Positions 1 to 12,400 of a stretch of DNA of 64,000 bases are shown piece by piece. The notes under the pieces are model-generated. The model saw only the letters and a list, made by a program, of their open reading frames with translations, was not told where the DNA came from and made no database searches. Source of the stretch: Hyparrhenia diplandra (Eukaryota > Streptophyta > Magnoliopsida > Poales > Poaceae); the NCBI GenBank assembly GCA_015847255.1, contig JADLZK010002652.1, positions 1 to 64,000 on the forward strand, read 5' to 3'. Position 1 is the stretch's first letter; each line of letters opens with the position of its first letter. The position numbers and the translations under genes were made by a program.

Positions 1-568
1 GCCTCCAACATCCTTTTTCTCGTTATCGAAGGAACCGGTGTGCCGCACCTATGAGATAGCAGACTACAGGCGACATAGGCGGGTATCACACTCTTGTTGT
101 AATGCTAGCGTCTCCATCTTGTCAATCCGGGCTGCGGGTCGTCGATTACGTCGTATGTTGGCGATTGTCGGCCGAATCGCCATCTTGATAAGTGGCTTTG
201 GGCTGGTGGGCGCCGGCGGGAGGTGGTGGCTCGTTGATCTCATCTTCATCTGAGGCGGAGTCAATGTCGAGGCCGGTGCTGTCTTCGGGGACGAGGGCGG
301 CGCTATGGGGCGCCTAGGGGCCCGGCGGCCCGGTGGCCATGGCCTAGCTGTCCTTGGGTGTCACCGTCGAGCATAGAGGTGGAAAGGTAGATCAGGGTGT
401 TGATGTAGGAGTTCTCCATGTGTTGAAAACGAGCCTCAATCTCGTCAAAGCGTCGATCGATCCCTCTCGAGGTTGTCCTCGAGGAGGAAGGCGCTTGAGG
501 GCCATGAAGACATCATTACTTCTCGGGAAGCCATCGGTGGTGGGAATCGTCGGTCTCCGGATACCGCG
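1..568 (-). mobile_element. Ty3/gypsy internal region (PBS and gag start), cut by window edge
   Basis: The element reads on the minus strand, leftwards from the LTR at 569-1026. Directly beside that LTR the minus strand has a decayed primer binding site (GGTATC..GGAGACC, about 550-567) resembling the initiator tRNA-Met site common in plant gypsy elements. Beyond it comes a gag-like N-terminal reading frame, broken by frameshifts, with acidic and arginine-rich residues (LEDNLERDRS-like, about 440-490). The rest of the element lies outside the window. The family is inferred from the LTR/PBS architecture; no pol is present to confirm it. Confidence 0.6.
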
Positions 569-1026
569 TGTCACGGCGGCCGCCTTGGGGAGGGGCGGCG
601 ATGCCGGTGCCGCTGGCCCGGCGAAGCGGGCGGCATCTTTGACGTGGGGTAGGGCGGCGGCGGCGGTTGAGGAGCAAGAGCGGGGAATATTTGCTTTATT
701 TGCTTGTCCCTAAAAGATTACATCCTCCTTATTTATATAGCCCTCCTATGGGACTTGTATCTCAAGCAATTTCTAAAGGTTTTCCTTATATTCCGAAATA
801 CCTTTTACAAGCAAACTCTTATTATTTTCCTAATAAGAGATTTTCTTATAGATTGGAATATCTCTTTCACACCAAAAATCTAGTCCTAATCCAATACGAA
901 GATGATAGCGCTGGCAGTAGAGGCGGCTGGCGCCCCCTTCAGAGTGCGCGGCGCCCTCCCCTTCTAGGCTATCACGGCGGTTGGACCACGCCTACCCCTA
1001 AGGCTGGGCGAACTTGTGTTGTGACA
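569..1026 (-). repeat. Gypsy LTR (5' LTR of a minus-strand element)
   Basis: The LTR begins TGTCAC and ends GTGACA, the short inverted termini expected of an LTR. On the minus strand there is a TATA motif (from the plus-strand text ttatatagccc near 735). Its central 300 bases align clearly with the solo LTR at 36484-37035: shared blocks include the Pol II core region, tccttatag..ttggaatat and the GC-rich gcgcccccttc tail. It is about 90 bases shorter than that copy. Confidence 0.75.
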
Positions 1027-1309
1027 GTTCCTTTCTTCATGGAGATTATAGTTTTCGATGAACGATATCATCTTCAAAAACCTGGCTCACTTTCAGTCAG
1101 ACGGTGTAAGGAAGTCTTCATATTTGAATTTGCCTTAGTTATACTAAGGATAAAAGATCGATTTCATCCACTGATTGATCAATGGCTACAACATTTTTGT
1201 GTAATCCATGCAATTTTTCTTTTGTACTTTTTATGTTCCATGAAACTCATTGTAAAGAATTTTTTAATGTTTAAATAAAATTCCAGTAGGGGCCCCTCCT
1301 GTCTCAAAA

Positions 1310-4300
1310 AAAAAGGAACTCAAAGATTTTAGGCCGATTAGGCTGTGCAATGTGATTTACAAGGTGATATTAAAGTGCCTAGTTAATCGGCTAAAACCTA
1401 TACTGGACAACATTAAAGTGCTTTTGTGTCTGATAGATTAATTACTGACAATGCCTTAATTGCTTTTGGATTCATTCATGCTATATAAAGAGAAACAGTG
1501 GCAAAAGACCGTTGTGCATACAGACTGAACTTATCGAAGGCGTTGGGTTGACTGGATTTTTACAAAGTTTGATGGAGAAGTTGGGCTTTTAGAGTCAGTA
1601 GGTACTGCAGATCATGCCTTGTGTTTCGACTGTACGCTACATAGAACGCTTCAATGAGCTGCCTTTGTAACCCTTCTTCCCTGTCATGTGGTCTACACTT
1701 TACAGCATAGTGATCTGCTTTCACCATATTTGTTCTTGCTATTTGTCAGTGGTCTCTCTACTTTTCTGAAGCACAATGAGAGATTTGGTAATATTGATGG
1801 AATAAAGGTTTGCCGGAGAGCACCGAGTGTCTTGCTATTTGCAGATGACAGCTTGTTATTTTTTAGAGCTAAGACGGTCTCAATTTAATCCTGCGTAAAG
1901 AAAACCACCCCAAAATATGCGAACTCCAACAACAAACCCAAAACCAAAGCCCCAACCAGACACACATTACTTCGGCCGTAGTAGTGCTCCTCGTAAATGC
2001 CGCCGGCGGCTCGACAGGGGCGGAGCTATGGGGTCAGGGGGTTCACCAAACCCGCGGGCCCGCATACGCCGACCCACGGGATGTTAAAAAAATAAAAACT
2101 ATTTGTATATAAAATTATAAATGGTTTAGAGATTTATATATATAATTTTTTTGGTGCACCCCCTCTCAATAGGGCCACGCCGAGGCGGGCGGCGGAATCC
2201 ACGCACGTCCGCTGGCGGGAGGCTGCTCGCAGCGGCGCGGAATCCACGCTGGATTGCCTCGGCGGAATCCACGGGCGGTGGCGGCACTCTGGAGTAGGGC
2301 GGCTGAGGTGGCAGCGGAGGCTGCCTCGGCGGCCGCAGCGGTGTCCACGGATGGAAGCGCGACGACGGCGCCGGCGCTGGAGCCGTTCGTGCCCAGCTCT
2401 GGCGGAGATAGGCCATGGGGGCAGCGGCAGCGAGATGCGTGGACCCAGCGAGGCGCAGTGAGAAGCAAATTCTATCTAGAGTGACGCACATTTGCCTTTC
2501 CTATGGCCTTGCAGGCATTTTGCATGGTGCCAATGCCTACCTTGTTGGAGGTTGTTTTTGTGCCCCAAATCTACTGTGTACTAGGCATTTTGGCTATATG
2601 CCTATGCTCTTGGAGACAGTCTCATGTGAATCAGGCGCAGATTATTAAGGATATTCTCACTACTTTTGATTTTTGAGTGCTGTTTGGGCCAGCTCCTTAC
2701 GCCCAACGCGTGGTCCATGTTGATTAATGAGAACCATGACCAGCATACTGCCGAGCAAGTTCGCATCATCCTGGGAGCTGAAAGGGTTTATTTATATATT
2801 TGGGCCTTCTGACCCCTCAACGCCAAGTCCAGTGTGGGCTGTTCAACCACTTGAGGAACGCTTTCACAAACAGATGCTGGCCTAGAATATTAAGAGAAGT
2901 TTTCTGTCGGCTGCTGGAAAGAAGTGTGCACTAAATCGGTCGCTCAAGCCTTGGCCATTTATGTTATGAGTGCTTTTAAGCTGCCCCCTGACCTTGAGTG
3001 ATGAGCTTATGAAGCAGGTTCATTCCTTCTGGTGTGGTGCAGAAAATGGAAGATGGGAAAATGCAGTGGATTCCTTTGGGAAAAATTGCTAATGCCGAAA
3101 GGGTTTGCGACTAGTTAATCAGGCTTTGCTAGTTCAGCAAAGCTTGGAGGCTACGGGCCTTCCGATCCCTGACGGCCTTTGTGAGCGCAAGTTGCTAGAT
3201 AGAGTATCGGCTAGTGAAGCTTCCCAGACTTGGAAGGCAATTGAACATAAGCTGGAACCATTGAAGCAGGAGTCATCAGCCGGATAGGGGATGGAAGGTC
3301 CACCAAATTTGGCGATGAGACAATTTGCTGCCAAGAGGGCACGGACTGAATGAAACCAATCTGACCAAGGTGTACTTGCAGACCTCAGTGGGTTCACCAT
3401 CTGATTGATGAAAATGGCTCATGAGATGAAACAACAGTGCAGAGGTATTTCTTCACCTGTGATACCTCAGAGATCTTTAAATTAAATCAGCCTTCCCATG
3501 ACTAGCACTACAGATTTCGTTGCTTGGCATTATTATGAGGAAAACGGGTACGGCGAGTTAAAGTGCCATCAAGGTCAGTGTTTTTGCTTTTAAAAATTTT
3601 TTGAGGAATTTTTTTGCTTGGAAAATTGTTAATAATGACTTGCCAACCCGATTAAACAAGAAGTATCATCATCCTAGCAGTGGGACATCTGCCAGTTGTG
3701 TGGAGCACAGGCCCAAGACATCTTATATGCGCTAATAACCTGCCATGATGCAGTAGCTCTTCGACTTCCAATGAGAGACCACTGGTAACTGGTCCTTGCC
3801 GTCAGAACATTATCTTGCCTTGTCCGGCCCGGACTGGCTGCTGCTGTAAACAACTACTCCCTAGAGGTACTGGCAAAACTAATTTTCCTCCTTTGGTATA
3901 CTTGGAACATGCACAACAAGGTGATACATGTGGGAGCCTCGCCCTTCATTGGAAGTTCAGTCACCTTTCAATGCTCAGTCACAACAAGGTGATACTTGGA
4001 ACATATACAACCCAGTATATGAATTCACTGTTGATTGTCCGGCAACAGAGGGATCTCACTGATAATAAAGGAAAATACAGATTGACGCTGAGAGTGTGCA
4101 ACAGCACAGGACCGTCAGTCTCTCTGGATAATAAGCGATGGAAGCCACCACCACAGGGTACTCTCAAGATCAATGTCTATCGATGCTGCTTTCAACCAAC
4201 TGATAGGGGAGGCAGTGTTGGGTGTGGTGATCGATCAGAGACTAGGGAGGCTCCCTGAAACTAACTGCACGCGGCATTATTTTCCTTGCAGGCATGCAGA

Positions 4301-4390
4301 ACATGACCCATGAATTGGCGCAGTATGCGATTAGGTCTAGGAAGTGCCAAACTTTCTTTGTTACTCACGCAAAAGAAAAAAAAGAGTGTG
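1310..4390 (+). mobile_element. Degenerate L1-type LINE (RT, linker, RNase H remnants)
   Basis: Plus-strand fragments read as an L1-clade non-LTR retrotransposon polyprotein in three shifting frames. Around 1320-1420 there is the RT segment DFRPIRLCNVIYKV; at 1430-1550 an ITDNALIAF..LNLSKALG segment; at 1838-1870 the catalytic FADDSLLFF box. After an insertion (about 1890-2480) the LINE resumes with a KLP..LSDELMKQVHSFWCGAENG segment (2960-3050), an ASQTWKAIEH..LIGDGRS-like linker (3105-3330) and an RNase H-like start, RWKPPPQGTLKINV, near 4135. It ends near an A-rich tract at 4375-4385. Stops and frameshifts throughout show it is dead. Confidence 0.8.
1890..2480. mobile_element. GC-rich insertion in the LINE, hAT-like left end
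   Basis: This block interrupts the LINE reading. At 2015 it has CAGGGGCGGAGCTATGG, which resembles the terminus of grass hAT elements (compare CAGAGGCGGACC at 17889 in this window). An AT-rich stretch (2085-2150) and a GC-rich part follow; the latter holds three copies of GGCGGAATCCACG (about 2193, 2237, 2262). I could not find the matching right terminus or a target duplication, so both the boundaries and the class are tentative. The arginine- and proline-rich ORFs here look like composition artefacts. Confidence 0.35.
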
Positions 4391-5066
4391 TCAGCTAGCT
4401 AGTACGTTGTGTACGTGCATGGGGATCAGATTCCTGCCTTATCCAGGTTGATTGTCTGGCTGAGTGCGTGCCATAATATTTGTGTGGATATATGGCCTAA
4501 CTTTATTGTAATATATGATATGATGCCAAACACATGGAGCTCTCAAGTCCAACTCAAGGACCATAGGAAAGCTCCATTTGGTACTGTCTAGAATCTAGCT
4601 AGCAAACATTTGCAAGTGGAGATGTCTTTGGAACACATCAACAAGCCAAGTTCAGGATTTGCATGCCTCAAGGCTCAACCTTGTTATATTACCCAGTTAT
4701 CATTAGCTGCTGCAACTGCTACTGCTATAATTAAACGAGGCACAGTATGACAGTAGTAGTTCCAGATCCTAATTAAGGTCAATCCACTTATATATTTGCA
4801 TCATTTTTTACCCAGTCCATTTTACAAAAGTGAGTTGCTGAAATGTCTCCAACTATTTTTACTGCATATAATTTTGCCACATATTCCATTTGATCCTGCC
4901 ACAACAAAATACTCATCAACCAATATTACAAGTGTATGTAGAATCACACATGCAGGACAATCTAAAGAATGTCGAACATATACATTTCTGAACAATCTGC
5001 AAGCAGGCAGGCACAGATAGCAGCAAAGTAATTAAGAATACACATGACAAGATTAGCATTGCAGCA
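4391..5066. other. Intergenic, no gene seen
   Basis: AT-rich non-coding sequence between the LINE remnant and a possible minus-strand transcript. No ORF shows conserved motifs, and no terminal repeats were recognised. Confidence 0.5.
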
Positions 5067-5420
5067 TTACATATGAATCAGAAACACCAATGAACAGCCA
5101 TATACCTGGTAAAACAAATGAAGCACAGGCCAGACAGGACATATCATGCATGAGAGTGACGACGGCAGAGAAGAAGAGGCCTTCCATGACAGGCAAGAGC
5201 CACTCAAGCTAGCCAAGGTGACCGCCCACAAACCCAGCTGAACTGGCCATGCGACCGGAACTCGCAGGGCCATGTAGGCAAGTCATCCTTGGCTACCAGA
5301 GGCAGGCTCTGGCCCTCATGCAAGGCCCCTCTTCTTCTTCTTCTTCTTCTTCTTCTTCTTCCTTGCCGGTGATCACTGATTCACTGCGGCTTTGACACCT
5401 CGGTATTTATAGCAGGAAAG
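5067..5420 (-). CDS. Possible small minus-strand gene: TATA box plus 68-residue ORF
   Basis: On the minus strand a good TATA box (CTATAAATACC, plus-strand 5402-5412) lies about 40 bases upstream of a (GAA)n run. It is followed by an ORF starting at 5273 and ending at 5067 (68 residues). The predicted peptide has two hydrophobic stretches (around residues 10-25 and 45-65) and many Ser/Cys. I do not recognise a family. A splice donor is possible inside the ORF (CAG|GTATATG near 5100), so it might be only a first exon. It could equally be a chance ORF downstream of a promoter-like sequence or a gene remnant. Confidence 0.25.
5330..5362. repeat. (CTT)n microsatellite
   Basis: An uninterrupted run of CTT repeats, about 11 units, between the TATA-like box and the 5067-5273 ORF. 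Seen directly. Confidence 0.95.
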
Positions 5421-5780
5421 GGAATACATAGGATGAACCGGACTGCTCCACCGATGCGACTCAACGCATATCGGTTTACCACGTCCACAGCTTTCCTGGA
5501 TAGTGATTGCCGATCGTTGAGAAAATAAGATTGATACTGGCCGGAATATATTCATATTCAGCTAAGGTTGCGGCTCCAGGTCAGGGCATGTGCATTTTCA
5601 GACGAGATGAACGTGTTAGCTGCATTTGCCATTTATGAGAAAAAGCTCCATATGTGCAGTGATTCGCGCAATCTGAAGGAAATCTCCATATTCTCTTTGG
5701 ATAGTATCACTGGGAAGGAATTCATCTCCCTGCTGAGTCGCTGATTCTTTTTGCAAGGAGTCAGTGTCATGCACCCACTA

Positions 5781-6035
5781 CTCCCTCTGTCCCAAAATAA
5801 AGACCTTCTCGCTTCCGAGAAGTCAATGTTTTCAAAATGCCAGCAATTATATATTAAAATATATAAATATTTATGTTAAGTAATTAGTATCATCGGAAGA
5901 TCTTTAAGTCTAGTTTTTTAACAAATTTATTTGATTATTTAAATGTTGCATGTATTTTCTACAAACTTAATCAAAGTTGAGAAAGTTTAACGGCACATTT
6001 TCCCATAGCGTCGTTTATTCTGGGGACGGAGGGAG
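5781..6035. mobile_element. Stowaway MITE
   Basis: A 255-bp element with terminal inverted repeats CTCCCTCTGTCCCAAAATAAA (left) and its near reverse complement ending ggggacggagggag (right). It is flanked by TA dinucleotides (5779-5780 and 6036-6037). CTCCCTCCGTCCC-type termini and a TA target site are the hallmark of grass Stowaway (Tc1/Mariner-derived) MITEs. The interior is AT-rich and non-coding. Confidence 0.93.
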
Positions 6036-8944
6036 TATGTTTAAAGTTATTTTGTTCTCTCAATTTGAGTTTGACCTGCATTATATATTGATACTACCAT
6101 GGTTAGGTCCTCCACATGGTGGTAATTGGTACTGACAGCGGCAGGTAAGCATACAAGAATAACTCCTCACAATGCAATATGGTCGATTAAAAACATTAAT
6201 GCAATATGCTAGCGCTGCAAGACAATGAACATGTGATAGCATATCAGCAATCTTGTTGTACAAGAGTTTTTGTTGATCATGGACTCTTAGCTTTGAATAT
6301 TTAGACCATCCAGGTGTTGCACTTGTCAAAAGTTTTTTTATAAGAGCATCTTGGCCTTATCAACCTCTTGGTTAGTTGACTTTTTTTATGACCATCCATC
6401 CCAATTTATAAGTCTTTGACTTTTTTGAAAAAAAGTTTGACCCCTCCTTATTCAAAAATAAGAGCATCTTTTGTCGTGGCTTTCTTTTATCAATAAAAGT
6501 TCTTAAAGAATGACTTAAATTTGACTATATTTTTTTTTTTGAATAATATCAACTTTTCTGCTCATTTGGGATGCTTAACTTTCTCATTTTTGCAACTTTC
6601 CTATGTGTCAATCAAGAACCGGAAAAATGTCCTACTCTTGCAATAGGAAAAAAGACAGAAACCGAAGTCTTTGGAAGGGGAATCTCCAAACTTTTCATAA
6701 TGGAATGATTATTTGAATAATTTCTCTTTCATGCAAAGAAATATGGACCACTCTTGTCTCTTAAAATTTGTGAAAGTATATAATTTTATAATCCACTACT
6801 AGAGTGCAACTTTGGAACTAAGTCAGAAAGGAAATATACATTAAAATGTTTGAGAGTTTTGCCGGCATGTAGATCATCTCTTTTTCTTTGTCAAGTGCAT
6901 TACAGGCATAGATGCTCACATACATACACGCGCACTCACTGGCGAACCTGGGGCACGGTGACCCTGGTTACACGCTTGGGCTCCGGAGCCAGTGCATGCT
7001 AAGGTACTTTTCACATCATACTCTGCAGCAAGCTTAAAATACATGATCGCCACCTTGAGCTTCTCCTAGGCTCCATTCGATCTCATTGCCTTAGGTTGTA
7101 GAATGCCACTTCTTTATTATTTTTTATGTTTTGTTTTATGATATTGTTTATCTAAAAGTGGCGTTTGAGGACTTTCTTTATATTTTCCGCATCCTTTGAA
7201 ATGATCTGAGATTAAAATTGTATTCAAGGAGCAGTGTTGGTTGGTGACTTGTGCCGAGGTTTGAGCAACCAAAAGAGGTAATAAATAGGTCATGGAATCA
7301 TAGATTGATTGTCATTCTATTATACTTTGGAAGGTAAAGCTTCATAAAAAGACAAGGTGAAGGGTGTAAGTTTTTTACCTTTTAAATAATTTAAATGCCA
7401 CTTTTAACTAAAAATGTTTGCATTATTGTGACATCAATTCAGTTTGGACTAGTGGCTCACATGTATGTTGATACGAGGTTGTGAGGGTTAGTCATATCTT
7501 GGTTGTTAATGGTGGGGTTAGACCAACATACAGGGCTTATAGAGTTCAAAAAGCCATCATATTAACCATTTTACATGAAACGAGACAAAAGTGTAAACAT
7601 TTTGGCATGAGTACGTTGTTCACTTCAAATTGTAGAGTGGATCTAAGCCGAATTCCTATTCAGTTAGAATGGTATTTGTTAAAACATATATTTGGCTAAA
7701 AATAAAGCATTAGTATTAAGTAGTTTTTGTTTTCTAAACGCGTGGAAGTTTGTTTGTCATATTTAATATTGTATCTTGGATAAAGAAGTTATTGTATCCA
7801 AGAACTAGTTGAAGGACTCAAGTAAAAATAGCCCAAAAAATTTGGATGCAACATGCTTCACTCTGAACAAATCACTTCCATGAGTTGTATTAAGTTAAAC
7901 CTTTTCAAGTTTGACCAAGTTTATGAAAAAAAAAAAAAAGATTTATATCAAATGGAAAAATATTCATCTAATGATATTAATTTGGTACCATAAATTTATC
8001 TGTTATTTTTTTGTAGATTTTCTCAAACTAAAAAAAGTTTGACTTAGAACAATTCTAGGAATTGGTTTATCCAAGGACGGAACAAGTTGTTCTTAAAACA
8101 TTTATTTGGATAGAACTAAAATCTCGACATTATAGTACTTTTTGTTTTTTAAATGCAAAAAGGGTTTGTTTGTCATATTTAATATTGTGCCTTGGATATC
8201 AAAATAACTTTTAGGTTGTCGGGACGTAAAACGTTAAAGAATATTAAAAATTTAGCCAATTGAAATTTGGTGTGCCATGCTTCAAATCTTATAGTGAAAT
8301 TCAGGAAATTCTGAAAGCATACCTTAATTCCATGCGTTGTATGTGAAATTCTAATAGCACATCTAAAACAACATATTTTGATGGGTTTCCAGAAGTACCT
8401 ATTATCTTTTTGGCATGATATATAGCAAGCTAAAAACATATTTTCTAGGACATTACAACAACAAATTAATATAAATTATAAACATTCAACTAACCAACTA
8501 GGATGGGATGAAACCACGAGCTGGCCCTGATGAACAATGTAGAGCATACATTTTAGGTTATTCCATAAAACAGGGGTACCATGGATGACAAGTGGTTTGT
8601 ACCTAGGTTCAGTTCTTGCAACTGTTGGATCATTGTACACAGAGTTATTCATGTCCGAATCAATGGGGATGATAGTTGAGCAATTTGGTACTCCCCTACA
8701 CTTTATAGCGCTGGGACCAAATTATAAAGTTTTTTGTGGACAGACTCCATTTGATAGAAACGCACATCTTCAATAGGGAAAAAGAATGAATATCGTCCTT
8801 TTAACATCATGCAAAACACCTAATTGTGCAAGCACTACATTAGTTTATTGGATAGGAACCAAGAATGGTTTCATCTTGCACCTGCGACTCCATTCTGCGG
8901 GTAAGATTGACTACATGATGCCCAATTTGGCAGTCAATTTGGCA
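6036..8944. other. Intergenic, AT-rich, with decayed MITE pieces
   Basis: No supportable gene was found. Stowaway-like debris lies around 6395-6540 (tataagtctttgactttttt and aatgacttaaatttgac, also present in the intact element at 35472-35705). A second piece sits around 7890-8060 with inverted tttgac/gtcaaa segments. The rest is AT-rich filler. Short ORFs here, for example 7481-7699 and 8585-8776, lack motifs and start context. Confidence 0.5.
7679..8205. repeat. Pair of ~110-bp direct repeats
   Basis: Copy 1 (about 7679-7788) and copy 2 (about 8094-8205) share ttaaaacat.tatttgg at the start and gtttgtttgtcatatttaat followed by attgt..cttggat at the end. Several substitutions and small indels separate them. 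The copies lie about 415 bases apart, with a decayed Stowaway-like segment between them, so an old local duplication or the ends of a degraded element are both possible. Confidence 0.6.
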
Positions 8945-9195
8945 GTTTGAATCCACCAGCTAAACTTTAGACGACTACATTTAGCTATTAGGGATCCAGA
9001 CGGTCCAGCTAAAAGACTAGCTAAAGTTTAGTAGTTTAGTTGTTTCAACCCAGCTAAAATTTAGCTGCGTGAGTCTATTAGCTAGAGGATCCAAACACCC
9101 CAGCTAAAATTGAGAATGCTAGGAGAACTTTTAGCTCGCTAAAATTTGGCTTCGAAAACTTTAGCTAGCTAAACTATAGTTGTGTGGATCCAAAC
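8945..9195. mobile_element. AGCTAAA-rich MITE-like element
   Basis: About 250 bp with inverted termini GTTTGAATCCAC (left) and GTGGATCCAAAC (right), filled with direct and inverted copies of agctaaa/tttagct. Such palindromic non-autonomous DNA elements are frequent in rice near genes. The target duplication is not clear, so I do not assign a superfamily. Confidence 0.6.
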
Positions 9196-9496
9196 ATTTG
9201 CTCCAACAGTGTAGTATTATGGGTAGATCTAATACACCAGTCCAAAAATTAGCTGAGATAACCACTAAATCAACAGCGTCCATTTCTCCAAACTATCTCT
9301 TGTAGACTAATACACTATATCCAAGAGACTGTTCAGAAAAAGCATATCAAGGAGATAATATAATGCTAACTTTATTTACATTTTTTTCCTTTCTTTTCAC
9401 AGTGAACACAAGAGATTATTGAGGGAATCATAGAATACACAATCAACTACATACAAAATTTCCTAAGATTATCAACATGTTCAGTTGTGCAACTGC
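9196..9496. other. Likely 3' UTR or downstream flank of the BAR gene
   Basis: AT-rich DNA lying just downstream (in minus-strand sense) of the inferred stop codon at 9497-9499. No other feature was recognised. The poly(A) site cannot be placed from sequence alone. Confidence 0.4.
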
Positions 9497-12400
9497 TCAC
9501 AAGGATTCTGCAAAGATGAGAGAAGATATTCAGATATACAGAAATCACTTGTTATATTTTTACAGTCAAGCTTTGAGTATGTGTTTGGAATCTTGTTATA
9601 ACAAAGAGTGGATTAGAATCTATCCAAATGCTTATAAAAAATGGCATGATTGAAATGAATGGTGGCTGAAGTGGTTAGAAAGCTCTGATATCAGAGAACA
9701 AATATTATACCTATCCACTACAAGTTTCCAAAATAAAGTACATAAGCACTGCAAAAATTGAATTAAACTGATCACTGTAGCTTATAGAAAATATTAATTA
9801 ATTATTTATTTGCTGACGAAAAATGCAGGTGTTATTCCTCTTATTACTATTTATGTTTGAGGCCAGATAGTTGTAAACAATAGACTTTCATACACTATTT
9901 ATTATTCTAGAGAATTCAAGGATCATCAAAAGCTATTGTCTAATAATCAATGTTTTGTACATTGCTCAGAAAAACTATCAGCTTTTGTCAACATAGGAAT
10001 ATTATATTATAGAATCGTATGCATGAAAAACCAGTTGCAGCAGTAATAACTTACCCTTTATCCTTTCCTCAACAGCTGTTTCTGTTGTTGATCTGCGGGA
10101 AACATCGGCCAGTGATATAGGTGTTACTGGGGGTGAGGAAACTTCGCTGCTCTCTGCTATGCCTAGCTTCCAACAATTTGTTCACAGTGATAATAGGAGT
10201 CCGTTGACTATTTGAAGGTATGGAATAACTGCGAGTCATGGCAGCAGGTGGTCGTGGAAGTGGCGATGCTGTGTTTGATGGTGGTGAGACACGAGTAGAT
10301 ACAATAGGCATCGGGCCTTGAAACCAGAGGGCCAGAATATCCAACCAAACCAGGACGTGTGGTGCCTACATTTGCTGGAGGCCGGGGCAGCTCATGCAGC
10401 TCACTTATTCTGGGAGTCGTTGCTGGGGCGAAGTGACCCTGGGTGTAACTTTGGAGGCACAGATTGCTGCCAACCTGGGCCATGAGGTCTTGTTGGCAAA
10501 ACATAGGGAGGGCGCTTCCATGACGGTTTGCGATCAGTTGCAGAAAGCAAGGGGTTGCTTGATCCTACCTTGCTTGGAATTGGGCCAGAAAAGGCCTTCA
10601 TTTTCTTAAAATCTGTAGTGGAGTAGGAATAAACTAGTGGTGCTGATATCCCTTCATTACTTGACGGCATCTTAACAGGTCCACTATGCATGGAATTCGG
10701 CATAAAATCTTTACCCAGTGGAGAGGAATGCCACAAATTTACTGCCACATGAGATTTACTTTCAGGTTGATCTGAATGATGTGATTTGTTGGCAACTACT
10801 GAAGTAGGGTTCTTGTCATCAGCTGGCGTCGGGAGTTTGTAGGAGTGAACCGTTCTGTTTAACAAGTTCGTTTTCCGAAACCTTGTAGATGGATCAGGCA
10901 CATTCTCAGCAAAAATTGGTGCTGATTGGGTACCAATCTCAGGCTTCATATGAGGAACTGCTAAAATCGGATTTATTTCTTCAGCATTTTCCTGTATAAT
11001 GTGTTGGTTAAAATAATTTCAGGATTCGAGAAGTTGTCTCATTGGGACATAAATGACAGAACTGTGGCATGAAATACCAACAAGGACTCATCCTAGAAAA
11101 TACAGAGATATTCAAAATTCCAAAGAGTTATCACAATTCTATTAAAACTAACATAAAAAGGATTTCTGCATTAATGTCCTCCATCAGATGTGATAGTATA
11201 CCAATACCAAAGGAGATAAAGACATTTTAATTGACTTCATTGTGCTAATCTGATTCAGATATTGTTTTGTACCCCCTTGTCCCAAAAACATGTCACTTTA
11301 GGATTCAAAATTTGTTCCACAAAACATGTCACTGCAGCTTATACCTAGTACGACCATCTGCATTGATTCTATGCCTCTTTCATGTGTGTAGATCTTGTGA
11401 ATTTTCCTTTTCCATTGAGTAGCTCAGCATGCATGCATGAGGTTAACTAGGGGAAGGTTGCATCCTTTCTCATTAATTAGTGTGTCAAATAATATGGAAT
11501 CACTATAATAATAAGGGGCACCTAAGTAGATAACTTGAGCACTAATCCATCTTAGATTGTTAAAGTGACATGTTTTTGGAAGGACAGAGTAGAACATTTA
11601 GAACAGGGATGCTTGAAAGAGCTATGATCTAGTGGTCAGTGAGTGAACTTGCTGATTGAATTTCATTTCAACAGTTGTATCGGCGCCCAAAAGCATGTGG
11701 ATCTTATTACTTAAAAGGTTTAGAGTAAAGCCCCACATAATGTTTGGTCATTCTTTGTACATATTTACCCTAGGATTCATGTCATTATGAATGAGAATGA
11801 ACAAATTTATCACAAAAAATGTACAGCAGATAACTAGTGTGGTGAAGAGTACCTGCTCCTGTTCCTTCAGAGGTCTTGGAGAACTCGCTGGATGAGCTTG
11901 ATCCAACTATATTAACAAATAAATAAGTGTTTGAAAGTTTAGTATGATAAGCAATGTAGGAGATATAAAAGGAACTTTGTTGTAACATAAAAATAACAAC
12001 AACAACAACAAAGACGTTTATTCCCAAGCAAGATAGGGTAGGCTAGAGATGAAACCCAGGCACCCAGCACAACTACAGAACCAATAAGCTTTGATTGGAC
12101 AATAGCATCTCCAAGGGTCTTTCTTAAACTCACTATCTAAATTTTCATTTGGAGAGCCATTTGAATCTTCTCTATATCTTTCACCCTCCAATAACTTATC
12201 TATATCTTGTGCGCACTCTATAGAAGATGGAAATATTTGGATATCTAATTTATAAAAAAAATGTTGGAGGGAATTTATTCACCAAAGTCTCTATTCCTAT
12301 CAACGAGGAAGGATATAAAGAGCCTCTTGGAGTTGCTCTAACTTAGCTGAAAAGCCATCGCAAACATTAAAAGGTGCAACTCAAAGAAAGCAGTATAAAT

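Noticed and set aside
667..1278. 203-codon plus-strand ORF
   Set aside because: It runs across the gypsy LTR and its flank on the opposite strand to the element; the LTR alignment with 36484-37035 explains the sequence.
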